A DNA stretch of 64,000 nucleotides from Tetramitus jugosus (lineage: Eukaryota > Heterolobosea > Eutetramitea > Acrasida > Vahlkampfiidae): the NCBI GenBank assembly GCA_937625935.1, contig OW569351.1:580260-644259 (forward strand), given 5' to 3'. Below the pieces are notes generated by a model. That model had not been told where the DNA came from and made no database searches. It was given only the letters and a program-made list of their open reading frames with translations. Positions 8,821 through 19,344 of the stretch are shown piece after piece. Numbering within the stretch: position 1 is the first letter of the stretch; the number at the start of each line of letters is the position of its first letter. The position numbers were made by a program, and so were the translations under genes.

Positions 8821-11061
8821 TTAGATGGTTACATTTGGGTTGATCATATCCTTGATCAATGTGGAATAGTATGGAGGGATGACTGCTGTTGGATTCGATG
8901 CCTTCACTCTGTCAAAGTACTTCTTGTACACTTGGCCGTCATAGCAACCCAATGGTGAATTAATAATAAAATCTGAAAGATTGAAACTGTCGACAATGCT
9001 GATACTATCGCGTCTAATTTCCTTCATTAGTTCACGCACTCTTTGTCCAAGCATCTTGTACTGCTTGGATGACATGTAATCTTCTGACAATAGAATGGTT
9101 GCGTCCTGTTCGAGACACATGTGACAAACGAACAAATCGCAAATGTTCTTAAGGACGCGATGAACGGAGGCATCAGAGGTATTCTCAGCCACTGCTTCCA
9201 TGAAAGACTCTGCCATATAGAGATAGCAGTGAGCCTTGGCACAGGACAACAGGTCAACTTGACATTCGTTCCATGCAATCGGCATATTCTTTTTTCTGTC
9301 TTTTCCAATGATTTTTTGAGCGCGAAGACCAGTGTTGGACAACAGTTTAGCACTCTTGAATCTTAGGGCATGCAATTGAACTTTGACATCACTAAAGTCC
9401 TCTGGTGATTTAGCTTCACACTTTTCTGTCAATAAGGTCATCAGATCTGTGAGATAAGCGACAGATGTATTGGAAATATCGGACTTTGTTCTACCAGTTG
9501 TCACAGCAATAATAGTTTTCAACAAATAGCGAGACGTCTGTTGAGCTAGTACTGAGTTCTGCCCATCCCAAGTTTGCTGCACAGCAGAATCGGCCAACAT
9601 TTGTGGGAATCCACTATACGCACTATAGCCATGTCCCCCACAAGCTTGTCTACATGATTCAATACCTTCATAGGTGATCCATGTGGTGTATGCCTTCAGA
9701 CCAGCACTCAGATTGTGCAAATCTGGTAAAATAGAGGACACAATGCCCTTCTCTTGATCATGAAGGGCTCTGTTGTGCACATTATTGAGTTTTGCAGCAG
9801 AAAAATGCATGGCAAAGGCTGCACTCACGTATGGGAACAAGCGATATTGGTGACTCTGGTAGTCCATAATCTTCTGCTCAGCATCCAAGCTAGTCGTATG
9901 GAACTGGCGTCTCACACATCCATATCTAATAGCAATCGTCAATGCTCTTTGGAGATCGACTGAGGATTGACCAGCAATATCGATTCTGGCAGGCACTACA
10001 GCACCGTATGCCAACTGTGGCAGAGGAGGTGGAGTGTACTTTCCTTCTCTTGATACTTGAGCCCATTTCATCAACATGTGGCCTCTAGGGATACGCACGC
10101 GTGTAAACTGAATCCAACCATTATCGATTGTATCCCGACCCATCTTTTTTCCGATATCTCCGAACGCGACTCCCATCATTGGCTCATGCGTTCTCAAGTC
10201 ACGCAACTGAACCAAGAACGAGTGAGGTCCATAACTCTTTCCAGCAATGCACAGTTGGGCAAATACAACAGCATGAGTAGCCGTGGATCCAGCACCGCCA
10301 ATCCACCACTTGGTCGACGTGTCAGTAGGAGAATGAATCACGAATTCATCGCGATCCGCATCAAATGTCGCAGTGGTCTCTAATCCTCTCAAGTAACTTC
10401 CATGACCCAGTTCTGTCATTGCGAACACACCGTAAATCTGCAAGGATTCAGCCAATGGAACCACCTTGTTCCTCAACTCATCATGTCCCTGTCCCTTGAT
10501 TGCATTCATAAACAGACCACAATGAACTCCGAATCGAGTAAATGAACCGGGATCAGATACAGACAACAGACTCCATACGTGACGATTGGCAATACCAATC
10601 ATTCTCTCTCTTTCACTTGCATCCATATTCTTATCCTTGTTCAGAAGCAACTTGTCCATCTCTAATGCAATGTTTTTAAAAAACATGGGTCCCTTTCTCG
10701 CCTTTTTCATACTAATCTCTCTCAATTCCTCCAGATTCTTATCATAATTATCAACCTGTCCAAACACTACATCTCTCTCCATCAATTGCATTGCATATTC
10801 CTTGATCAGTGTCACGTCTTCACCTTCACTCAGAATGTGAGTCAATGCACGAATGGATTGAGGGTTCAAAATGGATTGACGTCGTTCCTCTTCCAGTGGA
10901 GATGACAATGATTGGACAGTAGCAGCAGCGTCAGCAGCAGCAGAAGTATGATTCAGTTGAATCGCTTGGGCCGAGTGGTTGTTATGGATTGATACTTCAT
11001 CAGCAGGTGTCAAGTGAGCCTGCAAAACTTGTAATCGGTTACGAATCTGTTGAGTGGACAT
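8821..11061 (-). CDS. Peroxisomal acyl-CoA oxidase with N-terminal PTS2
   Basis: 746 residues from the ATG at 11061. The protein has the acyl-CoA oxidase architecture: an N-terminal helical domain, an FAD-binding middle (FAMTELGHGSYLRGLETTATFD, WWIGGAGSTATHAVVFAQL), and C-terminal dehydrogenase and ACOX domains (RQACGGHGYSAYSGFPQ, QQTWDGQNSVL). Residues 9-17 read RLQVLQAHL, a perfect match to the peroxisome targeting signal type 2 (R-L-x5-H-L). The C-terminus (NPNVTI) is not a PTS1. It should catalyse the first step of peroxisomal beta-oxidation, producing trans-2-enoyl-CoA and hydrogen peroxide. Confidence 0.95.
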   Translation of the reverse strand: MSTQQIRNRLQVLQAHLTPADEVSIHNNHSAQAIQLNHTSAAADAAATVQSLSSPLEEERRQSILNPQSIRALTHILSEGEDVTLIKEYAMQLMERDVVFGQVDNYDKNLEELREISMKKARKGPMFFKNIALEMDKLLLNKDKNMDASERERMIGIANRHVWSLLSVSDPGSFTRFGVHCGLFMNAIKGQGHDELRNKVVPLAESLQIYGVFAMTELGHGSYLRGLETTATFDADRDEFVIHSPTDTSTKWWIGGAGSTATHAVVFAQLCIAGKSYGPHSFLVQLRDLRTHEPMMGVAFGDIGKKMGRDTIDNGWIQFTRVRIPRGHMLMKWAQVSREGKYTPPPLPQLAYGAVVPARIDIAGQSSVDLQRALTIAIRYGCVRRQFHTTSLDAEQKIMDYQSHQYRLFPYVSAAFAMHFSAAKLNNVHNRALHDQEKGIVSSILPDLHNLSAGLKAYTTWITYEGIESCRQACGGHGYSAYSGFPQMLADSAVQQTWDGQNSVLAQQTSRYLLKTIIAVTTGRTKSDISNTSVAYLTDLMTLLTEKCEAKSPEDFSDVKVQLHALRFKSAKLLSNTGLRAQKIIGKDRKKNMPIAWNECQVDLLSCAKAHCYLYMAESFMEAVAENTSDASVHRVLKNICDLFVCHMCLEQDATILLSEDYMSSKQYKMLGQRVRELMKEIRRDSISIVDSFNLSDFIINSPLGCYDGQVYKKYFDRVKASNPTAVIPPYYSTLIKDMINPNVTI

Positions 11062-11449
11062 TCTGAACAAGCAATTAATGGCACTAGTGTGATTGGATTG
11101 TTGTTGTCAGGTTTTTTTTTCCGGACAATATCCGCTTTGATCATCTTGTTCCGATATTCTCCATGAGACAATTTACTCCGTTGGCCGATGATGACAGCAA
11201 AAAAAAAAAAAAACAAGTTCGCCCACAAAAGAAGAACGAATTTTCTGCCTTGTTTCTTCACCAGTTCCACCACTCACCTTCCTCGAACCCCTATTACTTT
11301 CGTTAGACAGTTTGTTGCCTCTCAATACTACAGTGAAAAAAAATCATCTGAAGAATCATTTTTTTTTTGTTGCCACCATTGATTGATTTGAGCGAGAGCT
11401 AAAAAAGAATACATTTTTCACTCAGCAGCAGCAGCACACAGTGATAATA
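11062..11449. other. Divergent intergenic/promoter region
   Basis: 388 bases between the divergent acyl-CoA oxidase and PB1-NYN genes. The stretch has poly(A) and poly(T) runs near 11200 and 11360 but no convincing gene. It probably carries both promoters. Confidence 0.5.
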
Positions 11450-13798
11450 ATGATGACAAATATGCCATCATCTCCACTCTCCTCTCCAACAACCATGTTA
11501 ACCATTAAAACAACACTTTTACAGGAGAAACGACGATTTCAAATACCACTTGCGACACCATCAGATGACAACAATAATCAGATTGACAACAACAACAACA
11601 ATACGATGTATGATATGATTCGAAAAAAAATTGTTCAACTGTATCAATTGAACCCTGATTACGACACATTTCTGATACAGTACAAGGACGATGACGATGA
11701 TGATATAATAGTGACGAGTGACGATGATTTGCATGTTGCGATTCGATGCATGAACAGAACATTGACTAAAAAATTGTCGTCATTGGAAAATCAAATGATG
11801 GGTAGTAGTAGTGGTAGTGGTAGTGGTAGTAGTGGTGATATTGTGCTTCATTTATCAGTGGCAAAAACATTGAATCATCATAGTCAGAGTGCAGTAGATG
11901 GTAGCAGTGTTGGTATTGGTGCTATTGTGGATCGCATAGTAGAAGATCAATCTTCATCTTCTTCGAGTCATGGTGTCAACGTCATTGCTGCTGATACTGC
12001 TGATGGTAATGGTGATCCTAGGAATAATCATAATGATGATGTGAATAAGCGTGGTAATCGATCGTCGAGCAACCTTCTCGGTCGCATCTCGCGTATACTA
12101 AAGGATAAGAATCGTAGACGTCGTCATCGTCATCATGGTGGTAGTAGTAGCAACAATGACAATAATGACGATGAAAATGATAACAATACGGATCATGTGG
12201 TGAATGAAGAGGGATTGGATGATAATGGTGACGATGGAGATGATGTGGACGATGATGTTGATGATGCAGATTTGGATGATTTGGGTGCTGATTCCGGTAC
12301 GAGCTTTGATGAAGAGGAAAGCGAGCACAATACGCGGTCTATATCGAACGTACTGACAGCTCATACATCGACCGAGTATTTGGAAAATGAGATTACGAGC
12401 ACGAGTTTCTATTTCCCGCATGCCCTGCAACAGCACCATCACCAACAACAACACCGTCAAAACAATAGTGACGTTGTTGTGAGTTCGAAATTGGCTCCCA
12501 AGGAGAATCAACAACCCACGACAACAGGCAGAAGTTCTCCTGTTCCCATGGCTACGTTGCATCCCAGCAACTACCAAGGCATAATACCGCCTACTTCTCC
12601 TTCGTCGACTCCACCTCCCCTGGTTCCCTCTCAATACTACATCTCCATGTATCAACAACAGAGTAATGGTGGATCGAATATGGTGTATCCTCAGCAGGGA
12701 TATTATCACGTGCCCTATGGTAATTTGGTTGGTGCTGCGAGTCATGTTGACTCTCCTCTCCCTAGTCATCCGCATCATCCATACTTTACTCATCCACAAG
12801 TGGCTGCTTATCATCTGGGAGCTACAGGCAATACCACAGCCAACAATCGTTCCTATTCTCCTTCGGCTCAGTTCATGCAACAACAAAATGCAGCACTGGG
12901 ATTGGTGAGTGCCAGTAGTGGTGATATGGGAGTAGGATCTCATCGTATACCATTTCTACACGAATTGCCTCCTGTTCCATCACTAGCTCAAACGATGGCT
13001 CTCTATGAGGAACCTATTCCATTGAAACTACAACTTAAATTATTGAAATTAGAGTTCCAATTCAAGAGGCAACTTCTGATGAATGAATACAAGCAACAAT
13101 TTCTGCAATTGAAGCGAGACAATGCGAAACCAAATTCTCGGCTGGACAAAAAATTGCAGGTTCAGATGACGAATATCAGATTAACTGCCCAAAAGCAGCG
13201 ACTCTTGATCACGCATCAACAAGAAAAAGTACTCAACAGTTTCGAAAAGCTGAGGCTAAAGAGAAAAAATGTGGCCGTGGATGACGTAGATTTGTCATCT
13301 CGGTTGATGTGGCCCAACAACTTGGAGAAAGTCTATGTTCATGGAAATAACATGTTTGCCTTCAATCCGCTGAAGAAGTATGCAAAAAAGGATCGAGACT
13401 TTGCCAATAAGATTGTGATTGATCTGTGCTCAGCATTCTTTGGAGAGATGCAAAATTTGTCTCTAGTGCATGTTGTGTTTGACAACACTGGTCGTGTGGT
13501 CGAGACTGTAGATCCAAATCACGCCAATCGATCCTTCACAGTGAGTAGTGCTGCGTCGCAACAAAAGGATGCCGATGATGTTATTATTGACTTTGCAATG
13601 TACAGTAGAAAGAATACGGGAGTTGGCATACCTGAATCTTCAGTGTTTGTCACCTGCGATAGAGATTTACGACAAGTGTTGAAACAATTTGGATGCAAGT
13701 GTATTCATCCACAAAGATTTCTTGAATTTATTTACATCATTCTGGATGGTCATGACCGGACATTCGATGACTGGTTGACGCAGGATTTTATTCACTAA
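11450..13798 (+). CDS. PB1 domain fused to a YacP-like NYN/PIN nuclease domain
   Basis: 782 residues from the first ATG of the open frame. Residues ~15-95 form a PB1 domain with a basic cluster (QEKRRFQIPL) and an acidic OPCA-like motif (YKDDDDDDIIVTSDDDL). A long low-complexity middle rich in Asn, Asp, Ser and His follows, then a basic coiled coil around residues 520-605. The C-terminal ~160 residues look like a YacP-type NYN domain: VYVHGNNM (628-635), VVFDNTG (Asp678), DADD (707-710) and FVTCDRDLRQVL (Asp737, Asp739). NYN domains are RNA nucleases. Here the usual first acidic residue of the V-D-G-N start is His631, so activity is uncertain. The PB1 end suggests assembly with other PB1 proteins. 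The fusion is inferred from motif order. Confidence 0.75.
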   Translation: MMTNMPSSPLSSPTTMLTIKTTLLQEKRRFQIPLATPSDDNNNQIDNNNNNTMYDMIRKKIVQLYQLNPDYDTFLIQYKDDDDDDIIVTSDDDLHVAIRCMNRTLTKKLSSLENQMMGSSSGSGSGSSGDIVLHLSVAKTLNHHSQSAVDGSSVGIGAIVDRIVEDQSSSSSSHGVNVIAADTADGNGDPRNNHNDDVNKRGNRSSSNLLGRISRILKDKNRRRRHRHHGGSSSNNDNNDDENDNNTDHVVNEEGLDDNGDDGDDVDDDVDDADLDDLGADSGTSFDEEESEHNTRSISNVLTAHTSTEYLENEITSTSFYFPHALQQHHHQQQHRQNNSDVVVSSKLAPKENQQPTTTGRSSPVPMATLHPSNYQGIIPPTSPSSTPPPLVPSQYYISMYQQQSNGGSNMVYPQQGYYHVPYGNLVGAASHVDSPLPSHPHHPYFTHPQVAAYHLGATGNTTANNRSYSPSAQFMQQQNAALGLVSASSGDMGVGSHRIPFLHELPPVPSLAQTMALYEEPIPLKLQLKLLKLEFQFKRQLLMNEYKQQFLQLKRDNAKPNSRLDKKLQVQMTNIRLTAQKQRLLITHQQEKVLNSFEKLRLKRKNVAVDDVDLSSRLMWPNNLEKVYVHGNNMFAFNPLKKYAKKDRDFANKIVIDLCSAFFGEMQNLSLVHVVFDNTGRVVETVDPNHANRSFTVSSAASQQKDADDVIIDFAMYSRKNTGVGIPESSVFVTCDRDLRQVLKQFGCKCIHPQRFLEFIYIILDGHDRTFDDWLTQDFIH

Positions 13799-13804
13799 AT
13801 TAAA

Positions 13805-16800
13805 TCAAAACGTGCATACTGGAACAAACAGCTTGCTCAAATCAGATCCAATCTTTTGCTCATTAGTTTCTCTTTCCTTTTCATCTATTGGTGCGTTGGC
13901 ACTTGAAGCCACAGAATCAACCATCCGTGCCAATGGGGAAGTGAGCAGAGGTCCCGATAACTTTTGAATGACATCTTCAGCTAATTTGGAGAGCAATGAA
14001 AAGTCATACTGTCGCACATACTCTTCTGCTGTGTCTTGTGATGGAACAAGACAATCTTGGCAATGAGCTTCTGCCATCTTGGCTGCTTGAAGCTCAAGCA
14101 ACATTGTGAGTCGTTTGGGTCGAAGAGCACCGATCGCTTTCTTGCAAACGTATTCTCTGAGTTGATCCATCGATTTATGGGCGATCGGATTTTCAGGATC
14201 GAATCCAGGCAATCGTCTGTAGTTGACCAGTTTTTCCACAATGCGTGGAAGAAGCTCGTCCTTGAACCGAACTAGTCTCGCTGCCAAGTCTAACAGATCT
14301 TCTTCTCCATAGGGGCCAGTGATTGAGGACTCAATCTGCTCCAGATGGTTAGGTTTGGCGATTCCCTTGAGTTTGAGAGCAGTGAGCACTGTCTGCGTCT
14401 TTTGTGTTTGGCTGTTCTGCTGCTGAGACATGCTCTTTCGTGTTTGTTTCACTACTTCGATATGAAATCCATTTTGCTTGAGAATCGCGTCAAAACATGG
14501 AGCTACAAGGGCATGCAATATTTTCTGATTCTGCTTGAATTTGGGTATCGCTAGGAGATTGACTGGATTGTCCAGCGGAACAATATTCGTTTCATAATTA
14601 GCATTATACTTGAGTGTGTTAAGTTGGACTAGTCGGTCAGACTCGAACACTGACATGATGAGTATCGTACAATCAGCAGTTCGATATCTGTCCGATTTTT
14701 TAGATCCACTACTAGCTCGCTTATTCATCTTGAGTAAGATAGGAGCGAATGCAAAGTCTAGAGGAGTTTCATACGGAGAAGGTCCCAGTACCGAGACACG
14801 GGATAGATCTGATCTTCTTATTGTCCAATTTTTGTCTTCGAAGCACTTGAAAAATTTTGTGCTCATGGGAGGCAAGGTGTTCCTCATTTTTAAGTCCATA
14901 AACTTTGTACAAACGTCGTCAGTATTCAATTTGGCAACTACCACGGCCGTGTCACTCTCTTGTTCATTGCTCGTAATGAGCCTCTGCTTTTTGGCACCAG
15001 AAGATAGATCGAGTATCTGAATCTCACTTTCCTGTTTTCTCTTACGTTTTTGGGTTGTTTTTGTTGCAGCAGAGAGAGACACACTTCGAGCTTTTTGCTT
15101 TTGAGAGTCCGAGCCAAAGAATTCTATGATGGATCTATTAGTCGGTACTTCGTCTTCCTCACTATCTTCGTCGTCAATCTCCATGCTCTTCCTTGGATGA
15201 GGAGGATTATACTTGCTAGCTGCAAAAAATGTAGCATCCTGTGTCGTTGAATGAACTGGATTGGCATCATTGGCAGGAGGTGATACTCTTTTGTTCGTTA
15301 GATTGAGAGGAGGAGAGCGAGAAGGAGTAAGGTTGTTGTCTTCAATTTCTGCACGATCTTCAAAGTCAGCTTTGCTGCTCGATGATTTGCGGTAGTGATG
15401 CTGGAATTGTATCGGTTCCATTCGTTCTAGTACTCCTTCACTATTACGAAGCACAGGAATTGAACCTTTGTTCGGTGAAATTTCTCTAGATGCCGGTACA
15501 ATCTTTGCCACGATGGGAGATCTACTAGCAGGTGTCGTTTGCTCTACCGACGTCTTTGAGTTCAGTAAAAGCTCAATCTGAGTCGCGAGAGGAGCTCTCT
15601 GGGTATTACTTGATGCTAAAAGCACATCCATAGCTGTGGAAGTGCTGCAATTGGCTTGTCTCGCTCGATCTTCTTGAATTATACTGACGGTTTCGGGTGA
15701 TACTTGAGTGGATTTTACAGGCTTCAACAACTCAAGAATATCTCTTATGATTCTAATGATTTGAGTCTCCTGAGTGAATCGAACCTCTCGTTTGTTGGGA
15801 GCAAGGAAAATATCCACATGCTCATTCAAGGATTCAACAGATTCATACTCGATACAACAGATACCCAGGAACAGAATGGATGATATTTCCCTATAAAAGT
15901 TCTTCAGGGCAACCTTGATTCCAAAGTGGTCAATAGGTCGACCATTAAGAAAGATAAACAACTTGGTTTTCTTGGGTGTGTTGGGTAGGAGATCACCATT
16001 GTTCATTTTTGGTACATGCAATGCAATCTTAAACGCCACTCTCTTTGCCAATAAGTTATCTTCAGGTAGGCTATCAGAAGTGAGCATCACCATTTGAGGG
16101 AGGAGTTGTCGCGAGAATACGTTGCAAATGGCCTCACCCATATTGCTATGCTTTTGCTTTACGTACAATGGAGATGGATCTTGCTTATTCTTAACAGTGA
16201 TAATCGTACTACAATTCATTGGAGAAAGACAATACTCATGTATGACATCCATCATCGCATTAAACTCTTTTTGTAAATCATCGAGAAGTCTCTTTCTTCG
16301 AACGGGCAATCCCCGACCAAATATATTCCGTACAACTACGGTTGTGCCTCTCACACAACTAATTTTTTGCTCGTTGATAATGTTTCCATCGGAATCGAAC
16401 ACGACCTTTGTACCCAAATCATCATTCTCAGTCTTCGTAATGAGATGCACCTCTTCACAATTGGTACATAGGGAATGCATGGCTTCTCCTCTGAATCCCA
16501 ATGAACAAGAAAGATCTTCTCCGCTATCATTATCATCACTTGTGCTTGGTTGATCCTCATGATGACTACTCGACAACACAAACATGGACTCGTACTTTGA
16601 AGTATAAAATCGCTTAGCCACAAATGGTAAGTCCTCATATTTGATACCTGTACCATCATCTCTCACTGTGATACTATCATAACCTTGTCTCTCCAATGTG
16701 ATATCAACTCGTGTCGGTTTGGCATCTAAACTGTTCTCCAATAGTTCTTTGACGCATGTGGCCAATGAGTTGATTGTGAAACCGGAGCGGATTTGTTTAG

Positions 16801-16852
16801 ATACCTGATCAGGCAACAGGACAATCTTACCAGAAGGTATTGTTGTTGACAT
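13805..16852 (-). CDS. MutL homologue, PMS1/PMS2-like, degenerate endonuclease end
   Basis: 1015 residues. The N-terminal GHKL ATPase is complete: ELLENSLDA with catalytic Glu36 and Mg-binding Asn40, RDDGTGI, the FYTSK loop, GFRGEAMHSL and the GTTV motif. A long disordered linker (about 400-680) follows, then the MutL C-terminal dimerisation domain. The endonuclease motif expected near the start of that domain (DQHA-x2-E-x4-E) is not recognisable; the matching stretch reads TILIMSVFESDRLVQLN, and no CPHGRP motif is seen at the end. The protein should dimerise with MLH1 in mismatch repair but may lack nicking activity, as PMS1-type subunits do. Assignment to PMS1 rather than PMS2 or MLH3 is tentative. 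Confidence 0.87.
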   Translation of the reverse strand: MSTTIPSGKIVLLPDQVSKQIRSGFTINSLATCVKELLENSLDAKPTRVDITLERQGYDSITVRDDGTGIKYEDLPFVAKRFYTSKYESMFVLSSSHHEDQPSTSDDNDSGEDLSCSLGFRGEAMHSLCTNCEEVHLITKTENDDLGTKVVFDSDGNIINEQKISCVRGTTVVVRNIFGRGLPVRRKRLLDDLQKEFNAMMDVIHEYCLSPMNCSTIITVKNKQDPSPLYVKQKHSNMGEAICNVFSRQLLPQMVMLTSDSLPEDNLLAKRVAFKIALHVPKMNNGDLLPNTPKKTKLFIFLNGRPIDHFGIKVALKNFYREISSILFLGICCIEYESVESLNEHVDIFLAPNKREVRFTQETQIIRIIRDILELLKPVKSTQVSPETVSIIQEDRARQANCSTSTAMDVLLASSNTQRAPLATQIELLLNSKTSVEQTTPASRSPIVAKIVPASREISPNKGSIPVLRNSEGVLERMEPIQFQHHYRKSSSSKADFEDRAEIEDNNLTPSRSPPLNLTNKRVSPPANDANPVHSTTQDATFFAASKYNPPHPRKSMEIDDEDSEEDEVPTNRSIIEFFGSDSQKQKARSVSLSAATKTTQKRKRKQESEIQILDLSSGAKKQRLITSNEQESDTAVVVAKLNTDDVCTKFMDLKMRNTLPPMSTKFFKCFEDKNWTIRRSDLSRVSVLGPSPYETPLDFAFAPILLKMNKRASSGSKKSDRYRTADCTILIMSVFESDRLVQLNTLKYNANYETNIVPLDNPVNLLAIPKFKQNQKILHALVAPCFDAILKQNGFHIEVVKQTRKSMSQQQNSQTQKTQTVLTALKLKGIAKPNHLEQIESSITGPYGEEDLLDLAARLVRFKDELLPRIVEKLVNYRRLPGFDPENPIAHKSMDQLREYVCKKAIGALRPKRLTMLLELQAAKMAEAHCQDCLVPSQDTAEEYVRQYDFSLLSKLAEDVIQKLSGPLLTSPLARMVDSVASSANAPIDEKERETNEQKIGSDLSKLFVPVCTF

Positions 16853-16983
16853 GTTGTTGGATTTTTGGTGCTTTGTTTTGTTTTCGATTTTGGATCGAAT
16901 TCCAGAAAAACCAGGACCTTTTTATTGAGCGCTGTGGTAAATTCCAAGAAAAACGAGCAGCGAGTGAATCCGGTCAGCGAGTT

Positions 16984-19344
16984 TTATTTAAATGATAACC
17001 TTGTGACAGGAAGGTTGAGTAAAATGTTCAATGACAATGAGTAGCCTCTTGCTTCGTGAGCGATTTGATTCGAGCCAATGGATGGGAGAATCACTTTTGT
17101 GACAAAACTCCACAAATCAACCTTTGTTCCAGTGTAATCCTTTCTCCAAAGAAGGTGGTCTCGAATACATGGCTCAACAAGTGGTAACAAGTCTGACACA
17201 CCTACCGAATCAGAAGATACAATCGCACAATTATCCATCACAACCCGCTCAACATCTGGAAATAATAATAATATCATGAGCCACATGCCCAAATCCATGT
17301 GCAGATTGTGAAACTCGAGCCTTCTCACGGATTCACTGACATAAAATTGATCGTACGACCGTAATTTTAAGTCATCCAAACTATCCAGATAAACTTCTTT
17401 CAAACCCCTGCAATATGATAGCGCAATTGCGAGAACAGTGAGACCATCAGGTCCACTATTCTCTATTCGCAGTTGCTTTAGCATGGGGCAACTGTGATAG
17501 TTCGGTTCCAAATAGTATGGAACCTTCATTTTCGAACACTCAGAAATGCTATCCAAATGCAAGTATTCTAGACCAGAAAATACATCCAATAAACCACTAA
17601 ACTGCCGATAATTACAGAACTGGATGTCATCGATCCTTAACAATTTACAACTACTCATACAACCCGATTCATAAACAAGAGATGTCTCCTGAGAGTGAAC
17701 TTCGAGCACCAATTTTTCAATTCTGAAATGCAGAGCATTAGCTACTAAGGATCTTACTATTTGATTGGTGCACACCACTGGTACCTGTAGACTATTGACT
17801 TCGGAGCAGATACTGTGTTGAAATAGGGAATCGAGTAAAATGTCACTAGCAAAGTACTCATCGCTTATGGTTATTTCTTTGAGAGGAGCAACTTGCACGT
17901 ATTGTAAGAAGAAGATTAAACTATTAATATCCATCTGTAGCTTATTCAATCTCTCATATTGATTGTATCTATCGAACATTTGATCGTCTGATTGTTCGTG
18001 TAAAGTCTGTATAAACTCATCAAATATAAAATCTGAATTTTCGTAGCATAGTGATTCAATGTGGAGATACTTTGCGAATTGTAAGATGCATATTGGTGTG
18101 GTAGATGGACATTGCACAATGGACACAGATTGCAATGTCGCTGTATAACCTCTCTCTGTGCCAGTCCAAAAATGTTGATCAGTTATTGATCTACAATTCA
18201 TTAGCTGAAGTGTCTCTAGTGCTGTACTCGATAATAGACTCTGCAAATCATCACCAGATAACATTAATTCATTTGACTCATAAAACTTAAATCTTCGCAA
18301 TTTCAATTTGGATCGCTCAATCAATTGAGACACAAAGCATGTTTGAATGTGACGCCTCGCGCTTTGTACTCTTATTAAACATAAACTCTCTAGATTCTCC
18401 AGACCAAACTCGGAAAATTGAACCTCTCTCAGATCATTACTCATAACGATCACATCGCACAACTCCAACGTCCTCAACGATCTACAATAATTTAATAGAG
18501 ACACGAGCCAGGGATGAGATATGGAGACCGATTTGAAAGATAGTGTTGTTATATTGGTGCTAGGGTAACAAAACTGCAGTATTTGATAACTTAGATCAAT
18601 CTTGCACTTTGAACTGACACTCTGTACAATACGAAGATGATTGAACTTGCAAACTTCGTGAATATTCGTCCTTTCAGCCATGATTGAAATTTGATAGGGA
18701 GATATGTGCAATACTGAGCTTCTCCACAAGATGGAACTGTAGAGAGCTTCATGAAAAGATTGACAAACGAGACCCAATTGACAAAATAATTCATTCTGTA
18801 AGTGGATCATGCCTTGATAATCATATGACTCCTCTTCTATTGATGATAACTCATATGAAGAGGAATAGCTGTTTTCTCTGTAGAGACGTTCCTTGTTCAT
18901 ATCGTCTATAAGATCAGAGTTGTCACCACAGTACAAATCATTGAAATCATGATCATTGTCATCGTCACGATGATACCAAGACTTTTCCGTGTTTACAAAG
19001 AAGGAATAAATGACTTGAATCAGCTCTATCGGTAGTTGACTAAGCGACATGGGAGGAGTTTGCGAAGATGGGATCATAATCATGGAACGCTTGGTTGGAC
19101 GACACGTACCACCACCTGTTGTTGAAACGAGCCACAATTTGTCCTCTATTGTTGTAGTTTCCAACTGTGTTTCCCCTCCAACTGAGACACAGGTCGTCAG
19201 CATTTGTTGTTGCTGTTGTCGGTGATTATGACAGTGCTGTTTTTTAGTAGTATCCTCTTCAGTCTCCCAAACACCATACCCGCTCTTGCTCATTGCATGC
19301 GATCGTCTTCCTCGAGATATCGGTTGTTTTCTCTTTCGAAACAT
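16984..19344 (-). CDS. F-box / leucine-rich-repeat protein
   Basis: 786 residues from the ATG at 19344; the open frame extends further only through non-ATG codons. A basic, low-complexity N-terminus leads to an F-box near residues 110-150 (MSLSQLPIELIQVIYSFFV, continuing after an acidic insert with LGLVCQSFHEALY). The remainder is a run of irregular leucine-rich repeats (such as LESLCLIRVQSARR, LETLQLMNCRSITD and LEYLHLDSISECS). Such proteins are substrate receptors of SCF ubiquitin ligases. The target is unknown. The F-box is interrupted by an Asp/His/Tyr-rich insertion, which lowers certainty about Skp1 binding. Confidence 0.75.
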   Translation of the reverse strand: MFRKRKQPISRGRRSHAMSKSGYGVWETEEDTTKKQHCHNHRQQQQQMLTTCVSVGGETQLETTTIEDKLWLVSTTGGGTCRPTKRSMIMIPSSQTPPMSLSQLPIELIQVIYSFFVNTEKSWYHRDDDNDHDFNDLYCGDNSDLIDDMNKERLYRENSYSSSYELSSIEEESYDYQGMIHLQNELFCQLGLVCQSFHEALYSSILWRSSVLHISPYQISIMAERTNIHEVCKFNHLRIVQSVSSKCKIDLSYQILQFCYPSTNITTLSFKSVSISHPWLVSLLNYCRSLRTLELCDVIVMSNDLREVQFSEFGLENLESLCLIRVQSARRHIQTCFVSQLIERSKLKLRRFKFYESNELMLSGDDLQSLLSSTALETLQLMNCRSITDQHFWTGTERGYTATLQSVSIVQCPSTTPICILQFAKYLHIESLCYENSDFIFDEFIQTLHEQSDDQMFDRYNQYERLNKLQMDINSLIFFLQYVQVAPLKEITISDEYFASDILLDSLFQHSICSEVNSLQVPVVCTNQIVRSLVANALHFRIEKLVLEVHSQETSLVYESGCMSSCKLLRIDDIQFCNYRQFSGLLDVFSGLEYLHLDSISECSKMKVPYYLEPNYHSCPMLKQLRIENSGPDGLTVLAIALSYCRGLKEVYLDSLDDLKLRSYDQFYVSESVRRLEFHNLHMDLGMWLMILLLFPDVERVVMDNCAIVSSDSVGVSDLLPLVEPCIRDHLLWRKDYTGTKVDLWSFVTKVILPSIGSNQIAHEARGYSLSLNILLNLPVTRLSFK

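Noticed and set aside
12098-12943. 281-codon minus-strand frame
   Set aside because: It is antisense to the low-complexity part of the PB1-NYN gene. Its composition (runs of I, R, S and T) only mirrors that sequence.
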